NCBI GenBank assembly: GCA_026390135.1
Contig: JAPLGN010000006.1
Span: 42,808-106,807 of the forward strand
From: Campylobacterales bacterium
GTDB lineage: Bacteria; Campylobacterota; Campylobacteria; Campylobacterales; Sulfurimonadaceae
DNA: 64,000 bases
Reading direction: 5' to 3'
The translations under genes were made by a program, and so were the position numbers. Each line of letters begins with the position of its first letter. Within the stretch, counting starts at the first letter, position 1. The notes beneath the pieces were generated by a model. The model saw only the letters and a list, made by a program, of their open reading frames with translations. It was not told where the DNA came from and did not search any database. This document shows, one piece after another, positions 25,402 through 32,682 of this stretch.

Positions 25402-26046
25402 TTACTCAAATACTTTATAGAGCTTTCTCCTCTTTAACAATCGAAACTCGTTTTTGTTTGCGGAAGTCCCATGAAATTCTAGTTGTTTGATGGCATAAGC
25501 AACCAATAGCTCTTTTTGCTCGACAATTCCCCTATATGATGGGATACCATTGAGCTTTTGAATCGTTTCGATGATTTTCCGCTTTAGTTGCTGTTTGGCG
25601 TACCCCTCAATCACCATTTTAAAAGTCCTGTAGCTCTCTTTGTGAAGCCTAACAGTAGTTTTTCCATTATCCCATACAATGGCAAGGGAAAGATATTTTG
25701 AGAGCTGTATAGCCATAGCTTGATCTCTTAGACTATTAAATGAATCGATAGACTCAATTTCCCCCATATCGCCACTGGTGTGTAAAACAACTGCTATATG
25801 TTCCCATCTCAAATAGATAAAATTGGCTCTATTCTTTTGTTTGAGCCTATATCTTTGGTATTTCGAAACATTGGTTTGATACTTTGCTATCAGTTTAGTA
25901 TCGATAGCTGGAAATTTATGAGCTTTATCGATTGGTAAATAGATTACATGATAAAAAGTGTATCCCTGACCCGCTAAAAATACAAGTTGTTGCATTAATC
26001 CTTGCCAGCTTGTAACTATATATTGTTGTTTTGTTATTGTGTCCAT
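25402..26046 (-). CDS. unknown basic protein of the integrative element
   Basis: 214 residues, K/R-rich, with no signal peptide. The N-terminal half reads WQGLMQQLVFLAGQGYTFYHVIYLPIDKAHKFPAIDTKLIAKYQ, YQRYRLKQKNRANFIYLRWEHIAVVLHTSGD, suggesting a compact alpha/beta domain. The C-terminal half is helical and ends in a basic cluster FRLLKRRKLYKVFE. I do not recognise the family; a nucleic-acid-binding role is plausible from charge. It has the strongest RBS in the element (AAAAAAGGAGGTCTGTA). It lies between the two structured gene-free regions and downstream of the larger one, so it may work with that RNA (inference). Confidence 0.75.
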   Translation of the reverse strand: MDTITKQQYIVTSWQGLMQQLVFLAGQGYTFYHVIYLPIDKAHKFPAIDTKLIAKYQTNVSKYQRYRLKQKNRANFIYLRWEHIAVVLHTSGDMGEIESIDSFNSLRDQAMAIQLSKYLSLAIVWDNGKTTVRLHKESYRTFKMVIEGYAKQQLKRKIIETIQKLNGIPSYRGIVEQKELLVAYAIKQLEFHGTSANKNEFRLLKRRKLYKVFE

Positions 26047-26100
26047 TACAGACCTCCTTTTTTGGTTAATAAGAAGCCCAAAATGGAGTCAAACATAATT

Positions 26101-27000
26101 TTCCGAAGTGTGTCAGATTAAACTCAACCAAGAGTTCTGACACGGTTTTTCAACAATCGATTTTCCGCATGTAGGGATGCCAATCCCAAATTCAAATTCT
26201 TGCCTTCCAGTACCTTTTAAGTGTGTATATCGAGAGTTGCCACACCCTCACACGTCGAAATAACACAGCACCCTTGCATTATTTCTCAAACTCTGATCAG
26301 TACACCTCTCAGACGACGATTTTACTCGTTACGCCCTTGCCCATTTAGTATATATCGTCTCGTCTCTCACTTAGGTCTCGTATATCCTCGTACACCCTTC
26401 AAATCCAATGGATCGGAACAGAATATAGAAGCTTCCCCTTACTCTCTTAACAATGTTAAGCTTTCGGTTGGTATGTACGATTCGTAACAGTTAGGTATTT
26501 TAACCATATGAGAGCATAACAGAGTTGCCGAATTCACAATCTTCAGCTTTAGCTGTGATACCTATAATAATCACAGTCCTTTAACGGTTGAGCTATTTAG
26601 TTTCATTGTTTCCAACTGCACCTCCCCGCCTCTGTACGAGTAATGTCCTTTCGGGGCATCTCCTCGTAGTGGATTTCCACCACTTCAATATATACGAGCA
26701 TTAGAAATTTTTAGGTTTTCTAACACTATTTCATGGTCGCCCATATTCATCACACTTTTTAGTAAAAGTTTTTTTATAAAAAACAGTCCTCATCTTGAAC
26801 CCTGTTTATTCATAGTGATTTATATTGAGTAGAAGCCTCGTATTTCAACGAGACAGCCCTCTATTCAGCTACACAAGTACCTTTCAATACATGTAGCCGC
26901 AAATATTGAGTCTGCTTAACTGATTGGCAGTCAGTCATTGGCGACTCAATAGGGGAACTCTATTTGGCAATATGTTCCCCCTGCAAGTTTTTGAATTTGG
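26101..27000 (-). ncRNA. candidate large structured RNA, probably minus strand
   Basis: About 900 bases without a credible gene but packed with stems: GTGTCAGA/TCTGACAC (26110-26143), GGGAT/ATCCC (26174-26187), GACGAT/ATCGTC (26315-26359), CTTAAC/GTTAAG (26446-26460), CTGTGAT/ATCACAG (26553-26576), CCCCG/CGGGG (26624-26656), CTCGTA/TACGAG (26663-26698), CTCGT/ACGAG (26837-26852), GCTACA/TGTAGC (26868-26897), TATTGAGTC/GACTCAATA (26904-26951) and GGGGAAC/GTTCCCC (26952-26980). The minus strand is the G-rich one and carries GTTG-GAAA-CAAT with a GNRA loop, so minus is favoured. Size and mobile context recall large ornate RNAs such as GOLLD or ROOL, but I cannot match their motifs. Confidence 0.5.
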
Positions 27001-27023
27001 CTAAATCGGTTTAATTATTTATC

Positions 27024-27145
27024 TAATGGAGTATTGAAAAATCAAGCAGTTTTTTCTATATTCCATTAATACGGTGGCGTACTTTCTAAAAAGTACGAAC
27101 TATTCGAGAAATCCGAGCGGATTTCTTATTGATGCACTGTTGTGC
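27024..27145. other. cluster of strong hairpins
   Basis: Four neat stems in 120 bases: TAATGGA/TCCATTA (27024-27068), CGTACTTT/AAAGTACG with a 4-base loop (27078-27097), AGAAATCC/GGATTTCT around gagc (27107-27126) and GCAC/GTGC (27134-27145). It may be the 5' part of the minus-strand RNA candidate or a separate control region. Between here and 27290 I see only AT-rich sequence. Confidence 0.6.
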
Positions 27146-27292
27146 TAAAAATCATAAATCTCCTCCTATAAAATTTGCCCTTCAAAAAGGGATATACAGT
27201 TATAGAAGGATTTAAAAGAAAAAAACGCATCAAAATGCACATCATTTTTATCAATTTATGAAAAGTTAGCAAAAAATGCCGATAAGATCGTT

Positions 27293-27320
27293 GATTTTCG
27301 CGTCAGCGAAAATCTTTTAT
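27293..27320 (+). terminator. intrinsic-terminator-like hairpin, plus strand
   Basis: GATTTTCGC and GCGAAAATC form a perfect 9-bp stem with loop gtca, followed by TTTTAT on the plus strand. It could end a plus-strand transcript from the gene-free region or attenuate transcription into the ArdC-like gene. Confidence 0.6.
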
Positions 27321-27403
27321 AAAGTTCATCAATCTCACAAATTTTTCAAACTCTTTTTTCTCAACAGTCAATCACATAAATCAAACTCATTGTTCCTCTT
27401 TAT

Positions 27404-27531
27404 CCCGTTCATGTATCACTTCTCTGTCATTGATTTTATTCTCAAAGAATGATGACGAATCGGTTAGTAACCTAATCTTTTCCCCAACATTTTTGAAAAA
27501 TCATCTGTCAGATAAGCGATACATGAACGGG
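27404..27531. promoter_or_regulatory. large inverted repeat ahead of the ArdC-like gene
   Basis: CCCGTTCATGTATC (27404-27417) is the exact reverse complement of 27518-27531. The pairing continues imperfectly for about 20 more bases on each side (CTTCTCTGTCA against TGTCAGATAAG, then TGATTTT against AAAATCA). A small GGTTAGTAACC palindrome sits in the loop. It ends 107 bases before the ArdC-like start. It is a candidate origin of transfer or a single-strand promoter of the Frpo type. Confidence 0.55.
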
Positions 27532-27638
27532 GGAAAACTCTTTTTGAGAGTTGATTTTGTTCTTCCTTGAAAAAAGAGGGAGGCAAAAGATAAAGCTCAA
27601 CACTCGCAAAGAAAAACTCTTCAAAAAAAGGAAACTAA

Positions 27639-28478
27639 ATGACATCTCAAGACAAACTCAACCAAGTCGTTGAAAACATTATCAACAAGATCGAAGCGGG
27701 AGAACTGCAAAGCTGGTTCAAAAGTTGGAGCGTAGGACTCCCTAAAAATTTTGCTTCTAACACGTTTTACAGTGGGTTTAATATTTTTTCCTTCATGTGT
27801 GAAATGGAAGATAAGGGATACAAATCGAACCAATGGCTAACTTTCAATCAAATTCAAAAGTTAGGGGCAAAACTCAAACAAGGGAGCAAGGGGGCATCCG
27901 TCTTTTTCTTCAAACCTTTAGAGATCGAGGAGCAAGACGAGGCAACAGGGGAACTCATAAAAAAAACCATTCCCCTGCTCAAAACTTTCACCGTGTTCAA
28001 TATCGACTCAACAGATATTCAAATCGGCAACGATAACGACGAAATTCCCGACCTAAACGATTTTATTGCTCAAAGTGGTGCAATCATTAAAACACGCACA
28101 GAAGCTTTCTACAATCCAAAAGAGGACTATATCGGAATGCCTGATATTTCCACTTTTATTGATTCAGTGAACTATGGAGCAACAATTCTCCATGAACTCA
28201 GCCACTGGACGGGAGCGAAACATAGACTTAACCGCAACCTAATAGGAAAATTTGGAAGTGAGGACTATGCCAAAGAGGAGCTTGTAGCGGAACTATCCGC
28301 CGCTATGCTTTGCTCTCACTTTCAAATAAAGGGAGATTTACGACACGCTGAATATCTCCAAAGTTGGCTAAAAGCCCTAAAGGCAGAACCAAAACTTCTT
28401 TGGAAATCAGCGAGTGAGGCTCAAAAAATCTTTGATTACCTCATGGAAGTCACACAAATTCAACTAAAAGCCGCATAA
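27639..28478 (+). CDS. ArdC-like antirestriction / zincin metallopeptidase-domain protein
   Basis: 279 residues. The N-terminal ssDNA-binding ArdC domain (about 1-130) reads WFKSWSVGLPKNFASNTFYSGFNIFSF, SNQWLTFNQIQKLGAKLKQGSKGASVFFFKP, FTVFNID. The C-terminal zincin domain has HELSHWTGAKHRL (HExxH at about 187-191) and the downstream EELVAELSAAMLC glutamate. The fold is that of plasmid ArdC, which protects incoming single-stranded DNA from restriction. Its presence implies that the element enters cells as single-stranded DNA. RBS AAGGAAACTAA. No restriction system is nearby. Confidence 0.88.
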   Translation: MTSQDKLNQVVENIINKIEAGELQSWFKSWSVGLPKNFASNTFYSGFNIFSFMCEMEDKGYKSNQWLTFNQIQKLGAKLKQGSKGASVFFFKPLEIEEQDEATGELIKKTIPLLKTFTVFNIDSTDIQIGNDNDEIPDLNDFIAQSGAIIKTRTEAFYNPKEDYIGMPDISTFIDSVNYGATILHELSHWTGAKHRLNRNLIGKFGSEDYAKEELVAELSAAMLCSHFQIKGDLRHAEYLQSWLKALKAEPKLLWKSASEAQKIFDYLMEVTQIQLKAA

Positions 28479-28488
28479 GGAGAAAAAA

Positions 28489-29034
28489 ATGATATTCAAA
28501 ATGAGACGCCCCGAAGAGGGGTTTAATCCGATTACCATGATACTTGCCACAGTGAGTGCAGTTGTCTTTTATCTCATAAAAGACGGTCTCAATATTCCCC
28601 TAACAGGGAATTTGATCTTTGCTATCTTGATATGGTTATCAAGCTATCAACTGCTCTATCATTTCTTTGGGGAGGATGTGGACTTATTTTTGATCGAGGG
28701 GCTATTTTATACCTTTATCTTTTCAGTATGGGATTTTTGGCATCCACTATATGGACAGCTTCAAGCTGTTGGATTCGGTAAAGTTGCTATTGAAATGGCG
28801 GTAGTTATTGCACTGGTTAAATTGGTTCAGATGTATTTTGAGGAGCTATTGGGGACAGTGATTTTAATTGCATTTGTCACCTTCGAACTGATTATGATTA
28901 AGATTTTTGGACTAACTTTAAGTGATGTATATCACTCTATCAATTTTATCGATATAGTCATAATAGGCTTGGTGGCTTCTGTGAATTATCAGGTTTATTT
29001 TTGGAGATTGGGTCGGAATTTTATTGATGGGTAA
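28489..29034 (+). CDS. unknown polytopic membrane protein
   Basis: 181 residues with about five membrane helices (near 16-33, 39-57, 67-83, 100-125 with a break, 133-160) and few charged loops. It begins MIFKMRRPEEGFNPITMIL. No family recognised. The RBS AAGGAGAAAAAA is strong, and the gene follows the ArdC-like gene by 10 bases, so they are co-transcribed. It overlaps a truncated frame by 8 bases. It may be part of a transfer or exclusion apparatus left over from a larger element, which is inference. Confidence 0.75.
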   Translation: MIFKMRRPEEGFNPITMILATVSAVVFYLIKDGLNIPLTGNLIFAILIWLSSYQLLYHFFGEDVDLFLIEGLFYTFIFSVWDFWHPLYGQLQAVGFGKVAIEMAVVIALVKLVQMYFEELLGTVILIAFVTFELIMIKIFGLTLSDVYHSINFIDIVIIGLVASVNYQVYFWRLGRNFIDG

Positions 29035-29152
29035 AAATGTGCCAAAGATTCCGCTTTATCTCGACCAGCAGATCGAGTATCAGCGAAATATTGCTTATAT
29101 ATTTTACTTTACCTTTTCAGGCTGCGGAACTGATTTTGCAAAAAATAAGTAA
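29027..29152 (+). pseudogene. truncated gene start after the membrane protein
   Basis: From ATG 29027 a frame reads MGKNVPKIPLYLDQQIEYQRNIAYIFYF, a convincing protein start overlapping the previous gene by 8 bases. It then runs into the 3' end of the minus-strand DUF805 gene and stops at 29152 after 41 residues. I read this as a transfer-module gene cut off by a deletion or by insertion of the 29.1-31.2 kb cargo. A genuine 41-residue protein is the alternative. Confidence 0.45.
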
Positions 29153-29433
29153 ATATACACCAGTGGAGTTATAAATATTAAATAAACAACACCTCGCCTA
29201 ACGCTCATTTTAGTATCACGTATACGATTAACAGTCACAGACAATAAAGACCAAATAAATGCCAGTATTGATATGACAATAATGGCACTTCCAATTTCAC
29301 CATCGATTGCTGTAGCAATTGCAATAGTAGCGATACATAGTACTAGCAAACCAATATTTTGAAGTGCATATTTTTTTCGACCAGTCACACCACTAAAAAG
29401 GAAATACTCCTTTATTACATCCATCACTTTCAT
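29104..29433 (-). CDS. DUF805-like small membrane protein
   Basis: 109 residues. Starts MKVMDVIKEYFLFSGVTGRKKYALQNIGLLVL, the usual opening of DUF805 proteins (F-x-G-R-x-x-R/K), followed by three membrane helices (about 24-43, 47-66, 80-98) and a conserved VNRIRDTKMS loop. DUF805 members are inner-membrane proteins of unknown function that often sit on mobile or accessory DNA. The gene's stop overlaps the truncated frame at 29027-29152. RBS AGAAAGG. Confidence 0.7.
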   Translation of the reverse strand: MKVMDVIKEYFLFSGVTGRKKYALQNIGLLVLCIATIAIATAIDGEIGSAIIVISILAFIWSLLSVTVNRIRDTKMSVRRGVVYLIFITPLVYIYLFFAKSVPQPEKVK

Positions 29434-29506
29434 CCATAACCTTTCTGTTTTAGGCTCAACTTTTCAGAATGAACCATATTTATTAGCTCCGCATAGCTCT
29501 TTATAT

Positions 29507-30550
29507 TTAGAAGATAGGGCTATATCTTTGTCCTTCAGCATTTTTCCACATATACAGTGCTAGCACATTAGTATCGAATGTCAATAATGTTGTTGGTGTT
29601 CTTCCACCACCCATATTATCAAAGTAACTATGTAAGAAAATTGGGTTATATTCACTTTCGTTAATCGCTACTTCTTTAAGTTTTGAGATAGAAATATATG
29701 TTGCTGGTTCATTTTTATATTTTGATTCATAAGATGTGTAATTGTCATTTTTTGACTCTATATGCACTGCATCGCTTTGAAATACTTTGATAACAATGTC
29801 ATTATTACCTCGTAATAATTGAATCTTTTTGGAATCATTTAGCAAGGGATAGTAAACTTTTGTTTGCGGATCATATACTTCAATAGTATCGTCTCCATGT
29901 GAATCTTTATATACATAAACTACTTTAGAACCTACTGCTCCTAATATATACATTGTAGGAGTTTTATATTTAGGGTATTGAGCCATTGGACTAACTTCTT
30001 CGCTCGTAATAATATTTGTAATTTTAGCTTTGAAGTAACCTAGTGATCCAAAGGTTGGTTCCAATGAATAAATTCCACTTCTTTGAGGAGCCACATAAAT
30101 ATTTTTATTTACCACTTTAAAATTTTGCCCATCAAATGAATATACATTATCATAGATAGACGATGAATTACCAGAGAGTCTTACAGCAAAAAATGGTTGA
30201 GCACCATCAAAGAACCAAGCAATTTCAGATACTTGAAAAGTTTTTATGATTTTTTTATTTTTATCTTTAACGGAATATGTCCCATTCGAAAGATTTTTTA
30301 AAAGATAGTACCCATTTCCATTCACTGTAAATGCGGTCAGGACATCACCTTCTTCATCATATATCTTTTCACCATTTGGTAATATAACCGCTCCATTTGA
30401 AACCGTCATGCGAGTAGCACTACTATTAACTGCTTTAACTTCTTTCTCTAGTGTGAAATATGAAACTGGAATCGCTGGCTGTGATGCACATCCACCCACT
30501 ATTAAAGAAACTAATAAAGCACCACTAAATTGAGACATTTTCTTAATCAT
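29507..30550 (-). CDS. unknown lipoprotein
   Basis: 347 residues from the ATG at 30550, which follows AAAGGTAGGATC; an earlier in-frame start at 30577 lacks an RBS and spoils the signal peptide. The signal MIKKMSQFSGALLVSLIVGGCAS ends in a lipobox (VGGC, Cys21), so it should be lipid-anchored. The rest is a beta-rich domain with repeated YDE, YSVKDK, YDNVYSFDGQNF and VEVYDPQTKVYYPLL strands, like a propeller or WG-repeat scaffold. No family assigned. It is divergent from the beta-barrel gene at 30648, and the two may be a surface pair. Confidence 0.7.
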   Translation of the reverse strand: MIKKMSQFSGALLVSLIVGGCASQPAIPVSYFTLEKEVKAVNSSATRMTVSNGAVILPNGEKIYDEEGDVLTAFTVNGNGYYLLKNLSNGTYSVKDKNKKIIKTFQVSEIAWFFDGAQPFFAVRLSGNSSSIYDNVYSFDGQNFKVVNKNIYVAPQRSGIYSLEPTFGSLGYFKAKITNIITSEEVSPMAQYPKYKTPTMYILGAVGSKVVYVYKDSHGDDTIEVYDPQTKVYYPLLNDSKKIQLLRGNNDIVIKVFQSDAVHIESKNDNYTSYESKYKNEPATYISISKLKEVAINESEYNPIFLHSYFDNMGGGRTPTTLLTFDTNVLALYMWKNAEGQRYSPIF

Positions 30551-30647
30551 GATCCTACCTTTTGAATTCTTACGCAAAATTTAATAAAAGATATTATCTT
30601 TATAAAAATTAATATATGCTAAAATTTGTTTCTTTTAAAGGAGTAGT

Positions 30648-31160
30648 ATGCACAAAAATGTGATATATGTAGTTTTACTGTTACTTTCTAGCCATCTACA
30701 TGCAAGTGGTTCTCATGTGAATTTTGGACTTACTGAAAACAAAATCGAAAATGGTGATTATCATTTGGGTGGTGAAATCGGAATTGATATGATTAAAACT
30801 CTCAATAATGGATTTGAAGTTGGTGGAGCTATAGACACTGGTATATTTATGGTGAAAAGCTATCAATCTCTCAATGATGATGCAGGAGAATTAGTCGATT
30901 TCCTTTTCCGTATTGGATATAACTTTAATAATACTCTCCAAATTCCTTTTGCACTTCGTGGTGGCATTGGATATGGTTTAGGACAAATTGGAAGTAACAC
31001 TATGCAAGGTGTTGTTTATGATGTAGCTGGCGAATACGATTTTAGTAATAAATATGGCGTAGGTGTTAAGTACAAAACTGCCAATATGACTTTAACTTTA
31101 CCAAATGATCCTAAAATTGACTATTCTCAGATAGGATGCTATTTGACGGTTAAGTTTTAA
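30648..31160 (+). CDS. small outer-membrane beta-barrel protein
   Basis: 170 residues with a signal peptide (about 1-20, LLLLSSHLHASG). The mature part has alternating amphipathic strands (GSHVNFGLTE, YHLGGEIGIDMI, FEVGGAIDTGIFM, LVDFLFRIGYNF, PFALRGGIGYGLG, VVYDVAGEYDFS, KYGVGVKYKTANM) and ends in the terminal strand YLTVKF with a final Phe, the BAM recognition signature. It looks like an 8-strand opacity/OmpA-type barrel. RBS AAAGGAGTAGT. The -10-like TATGCTAAAAT is about 30 bases upstream. Confidence 0.75.
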   Translation: MHKNVIYVVLLLLSSHLHASGSHVNFGLTENKIENGDYHLGGEIGIDMIKTLNNGFEVGGAIDTGIFMVKSYQSLNDDAGELVDFLFRIGYNFNNTLQIPFALRGGIGYGLGQIGSNTMQGVVYDVAGEYDFSNKYGVGVKYKTANMTLTLPNDPKIDYSQIGCYLTVKF

Positions 31161-31209
31161 TTTCTCCACATTCTACAAATGAGGATGCACGTTTCAATAA
31201 AAGTTTGGA

Positions 31210-31238
31210 GGTCATTCGCACGTAAGCGGGAATGATCG
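31210..31238. repeat. diverged REP-like element
   Basis: GTCATTCGCACGTAAGCGGG followed by AATGATC: the stem CATTC-GC/GC-GGAATG with one mismatch and a changed loop. It is a decayed relative of the element at 8875-8902. It lies between the barrel gene and the HTH gene of the integrative element. Confidence 0.5.
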
Positions 31239-31347
31239 AACAGATTCTTAACTTCTATTTTATTTTTGCATATTTTACTTCTTTAATTGTATCTCATCGC
31301 TAATCGGTTCAATGAAAGCTTTACGTCATCTATGATAAACTTTAAAT

Positions 31348-31830
31348 ATGAATAAATATGAAGTTATAAAAGAAGCTATCAGCGATTTACTGAAAATCAG
31401 GCAAAAACGATACGAGGAATATATTGATTCATGTATTGGACAAGCATGGGCGTTAGATGTCTTAAATAATGGACATCAACCGACAAATACGGATGTCTTT
31501 GAAGCAGAGAAAAAGAAGGATGAAAAAGATATTTGGGATGAGTTTGTCACTGATTTTGATTTGCCCCTTGTAAAACTGAACAACTTGTTAGATAAACAAC
31601 ATCAAAACGAAGAAGTTTTGCAGATTGAAAAAAATATGGCAAAGCTTCATAACAAAAAGTATCTGAGTGTCAAAGATTTTGAAGAAAAATACAATATGTC
31701 AAAAAGTTCGCAACAACAGTATCGGAGCCGATTATATGACCCTTTACCATATCATCAAAAGGTGTTGGGTGGCAAGATAGTGTATGCAGTTGAAGAAGTG
31801 GAGAAATGGTTTGAAAACCAACATAAATAA
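31348..31830 (+). CDS. HTH protein, possible excisionase/regulator
   Basis: 160 residues. The C-terminal 60 residues, LSVKDFEEKYNMSKSSQQQYRSRLYDPLPYHQKVLGGKIVYAVEEVEKWFENQHK, are an AlpA/Xis-type winged helix-turn-helix, as in small excisionases. The N-terminal 95 residues are acidic and helical with no recognised fold. It sits at the right end of the element next to the arm-type repeats, where a recombination directionality factor would be expected. There is no clear RBS before ATG 31348, and TATGATA about 20 bases upstream suggests a near-leaderless transcript. Confidence 0.7.
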   Translation: MNKYEVIKEAISDLLKIRQKRYEEYIDSCIGQAWALDVLNNGHQPTNTDVFEAEKKKDEKDIWDEFVTDFDLPLVKLNNLLDKQHQNEEVLQIEKNMAKLHNKKYLSVKDFEEKYNMSKSSQQQYRSRLYDPLPYHQKVLGGKIVYAVEEVEKWFENQHK

Positions 31831-31839
31831 CATTCTAAG

Positions 31840-31873
31840 GTACATAAAAAAGTACATAATTTATTTTATGTAC
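31840..31873. repeat. right-end repeats, probable integrase arm sites
   Basis: GTACATAAAAAAGTACATAA (31840-31859) repeats the left-end block with one base changed. TTATGTAC (31866-31873) adds an inverted unit, able to form a hairpin with the neighbouring GTACATAA. Confidence 0.7.
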
Positions 31874-31906
31874 TCTAATAAATCCCTAAAAATAGGAATC
31901 GAATAT

Positions 31907-31937
31907 AAAAAGATACCTATGTGGGGTGCGGGGCTAT
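31907..31937 (+). other. attR-like junction
   Basis: Encodes KKIPMWGAGL followed by a TGA at 31937-31939 that overlaps the mnmC ATG (ATGA). This is the displaced original 3' end of the gene now completed at 22189-22221 by the element's own version. Confidence 0.75.
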
Positions 31938-32682
31938 GACAAAGTGGGTTGAGAGTGATGATGGAAGCTATACTGCGTACAGTGAACAGTACGACGAACA
32001 CTACCACTCGACCAAAGACGGTGCCCTTAATGAATCGCTCAAAAAACATATTGAACCCGCTTTTACCCTTTATGGGGAGAAAGAGCATCTCAAAATTATT
32101 GATATTTGTTTCGGGCTTGGTTTTAATACTCTTCTCAGCCTCTATTATCGTGATAGATATCTTCCTAATATGACGCTCGAAATCTATTCTCCTGAATTGG
32201 ATGGTGCGTTGGTTGCTTCTTTGGTAGATTTTCCTTATCCTGAAATCTTTGAGCCGTACCAAAATGTCATTACAGATCTTGCTCTAAGCGGAGGGTATGA
32301 GGATGAACGGACTCGTATTACGGTTGAGATCACCGATGCAAGAGTGGCTATGAGAGAGTTAGAGGGGATATGGGATGTCTGTTATCAAGATGCCTTTAGC
32401 CCCGCCAGTAATCCAGTACTTTGGACGAGAGAATATTTTGCTGACGTTGCACGACTGATGGGGAATGAGGGGATTGTGACAACATACTCAATGGCGTTGG
32501 CTACACGGTTGGCTCTTTATGAGAATGGGTTAAATATTTATTTGAATCAGGGTGAGGGGTATCGTACTGCAACTGTTGCATCAGTGAGAGAGTTAGAGGA
32601 TTATGAGAAAGTAGATATGGAGCATAAGATTGCGTGTAATCCAGATGCAACATCTCTTAGAGACGAAAATTTGGCTCTTTAA
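31936..32682 (+). CDS. mnmC: tRNA 5-methylaminomethyl-2-thiouridine methyltransferase, MnmC N-domain protein
   Basis: 248 residues from ATG 31936; GTG 31921 is in frame but lies within the duplicated junction. Features: DGSYTAYSEQYDEHYHSTKDGALNES (substrate region typical of MnmC), IIDICFGLGFNTLL (SAM motif I), YQDAFSPASNPVLWTREYFADVARLMGNEGIVTTYS. It makes the last methyl transfer of mnm5s2U34 in tRNA. Only the methyltransferase domain is present, not the FAD oxidoreductase domain of E. coli MnmC. mnmG, which acts earlier on the same base, lies 2.8 kb away. Confidence 0.85.
   Translation: MTKWVESDDGSYTAYSEQYDEHYHSTKDGALNESLKKHIEPAFTLYGEKEHLKIIDICFGLGFNTLLSLYYRDRYLPNMTLEIYSPELDGALVASLVDFPYPEIFEPYQNVITDLALSGGYEDERTRITVEITDARVAMRELEGIWDVCYQDAFSPASNPVLWTREYFADVARLMGNEGIVTTYSMALATRLALYENGLNIYLNQGEGYRTATVASVRELEDYEKVDMEHKIACNPDATSLRDENLAL

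Larger units (their letters stand above)
22189..31937. mobile_element. integrative element, about 9.7 kb
   Basis: Bounded by an imperfect 31-bp direct repeat (22189-22219 and 31907-31937, 23 of 31 bases identical) that encodes the C-terminus of the upstream gene on both sides. A tyrosine recombinase lies just inside the left end, a small HTH protein just inside the right, and GTACATAA repeats at both ends. The interior is AT-richer, with long gene-free stretches, unlike the tightly packed flanks. It carries no recognisable relaxase, type IV secretion or replication gene, so it is non-conjugative, mobilised in trans, or decayed. A truncated frame at 29027 supports some decay. Confidence 0.85.

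Noticed and set aside
26221..26487. An 88-residue plus-strand open frame within the gene-free part of the integrative element
   Set aside because: No ribosome-binding site, biased composition (many S, P, R), and it overlaps several perfect stems of the structured region. It is best explained as a chance frame in a C-rich strand.
22189..31937. CRISPR array or restriction-modification/abortive-infection operon inside the element
   Set aside because: No regularly spaced repeats and no nuclease, methyltransferase, helicase or toxin genes were recognisable there; the ArdC-like gene is antirestriction, not defence.
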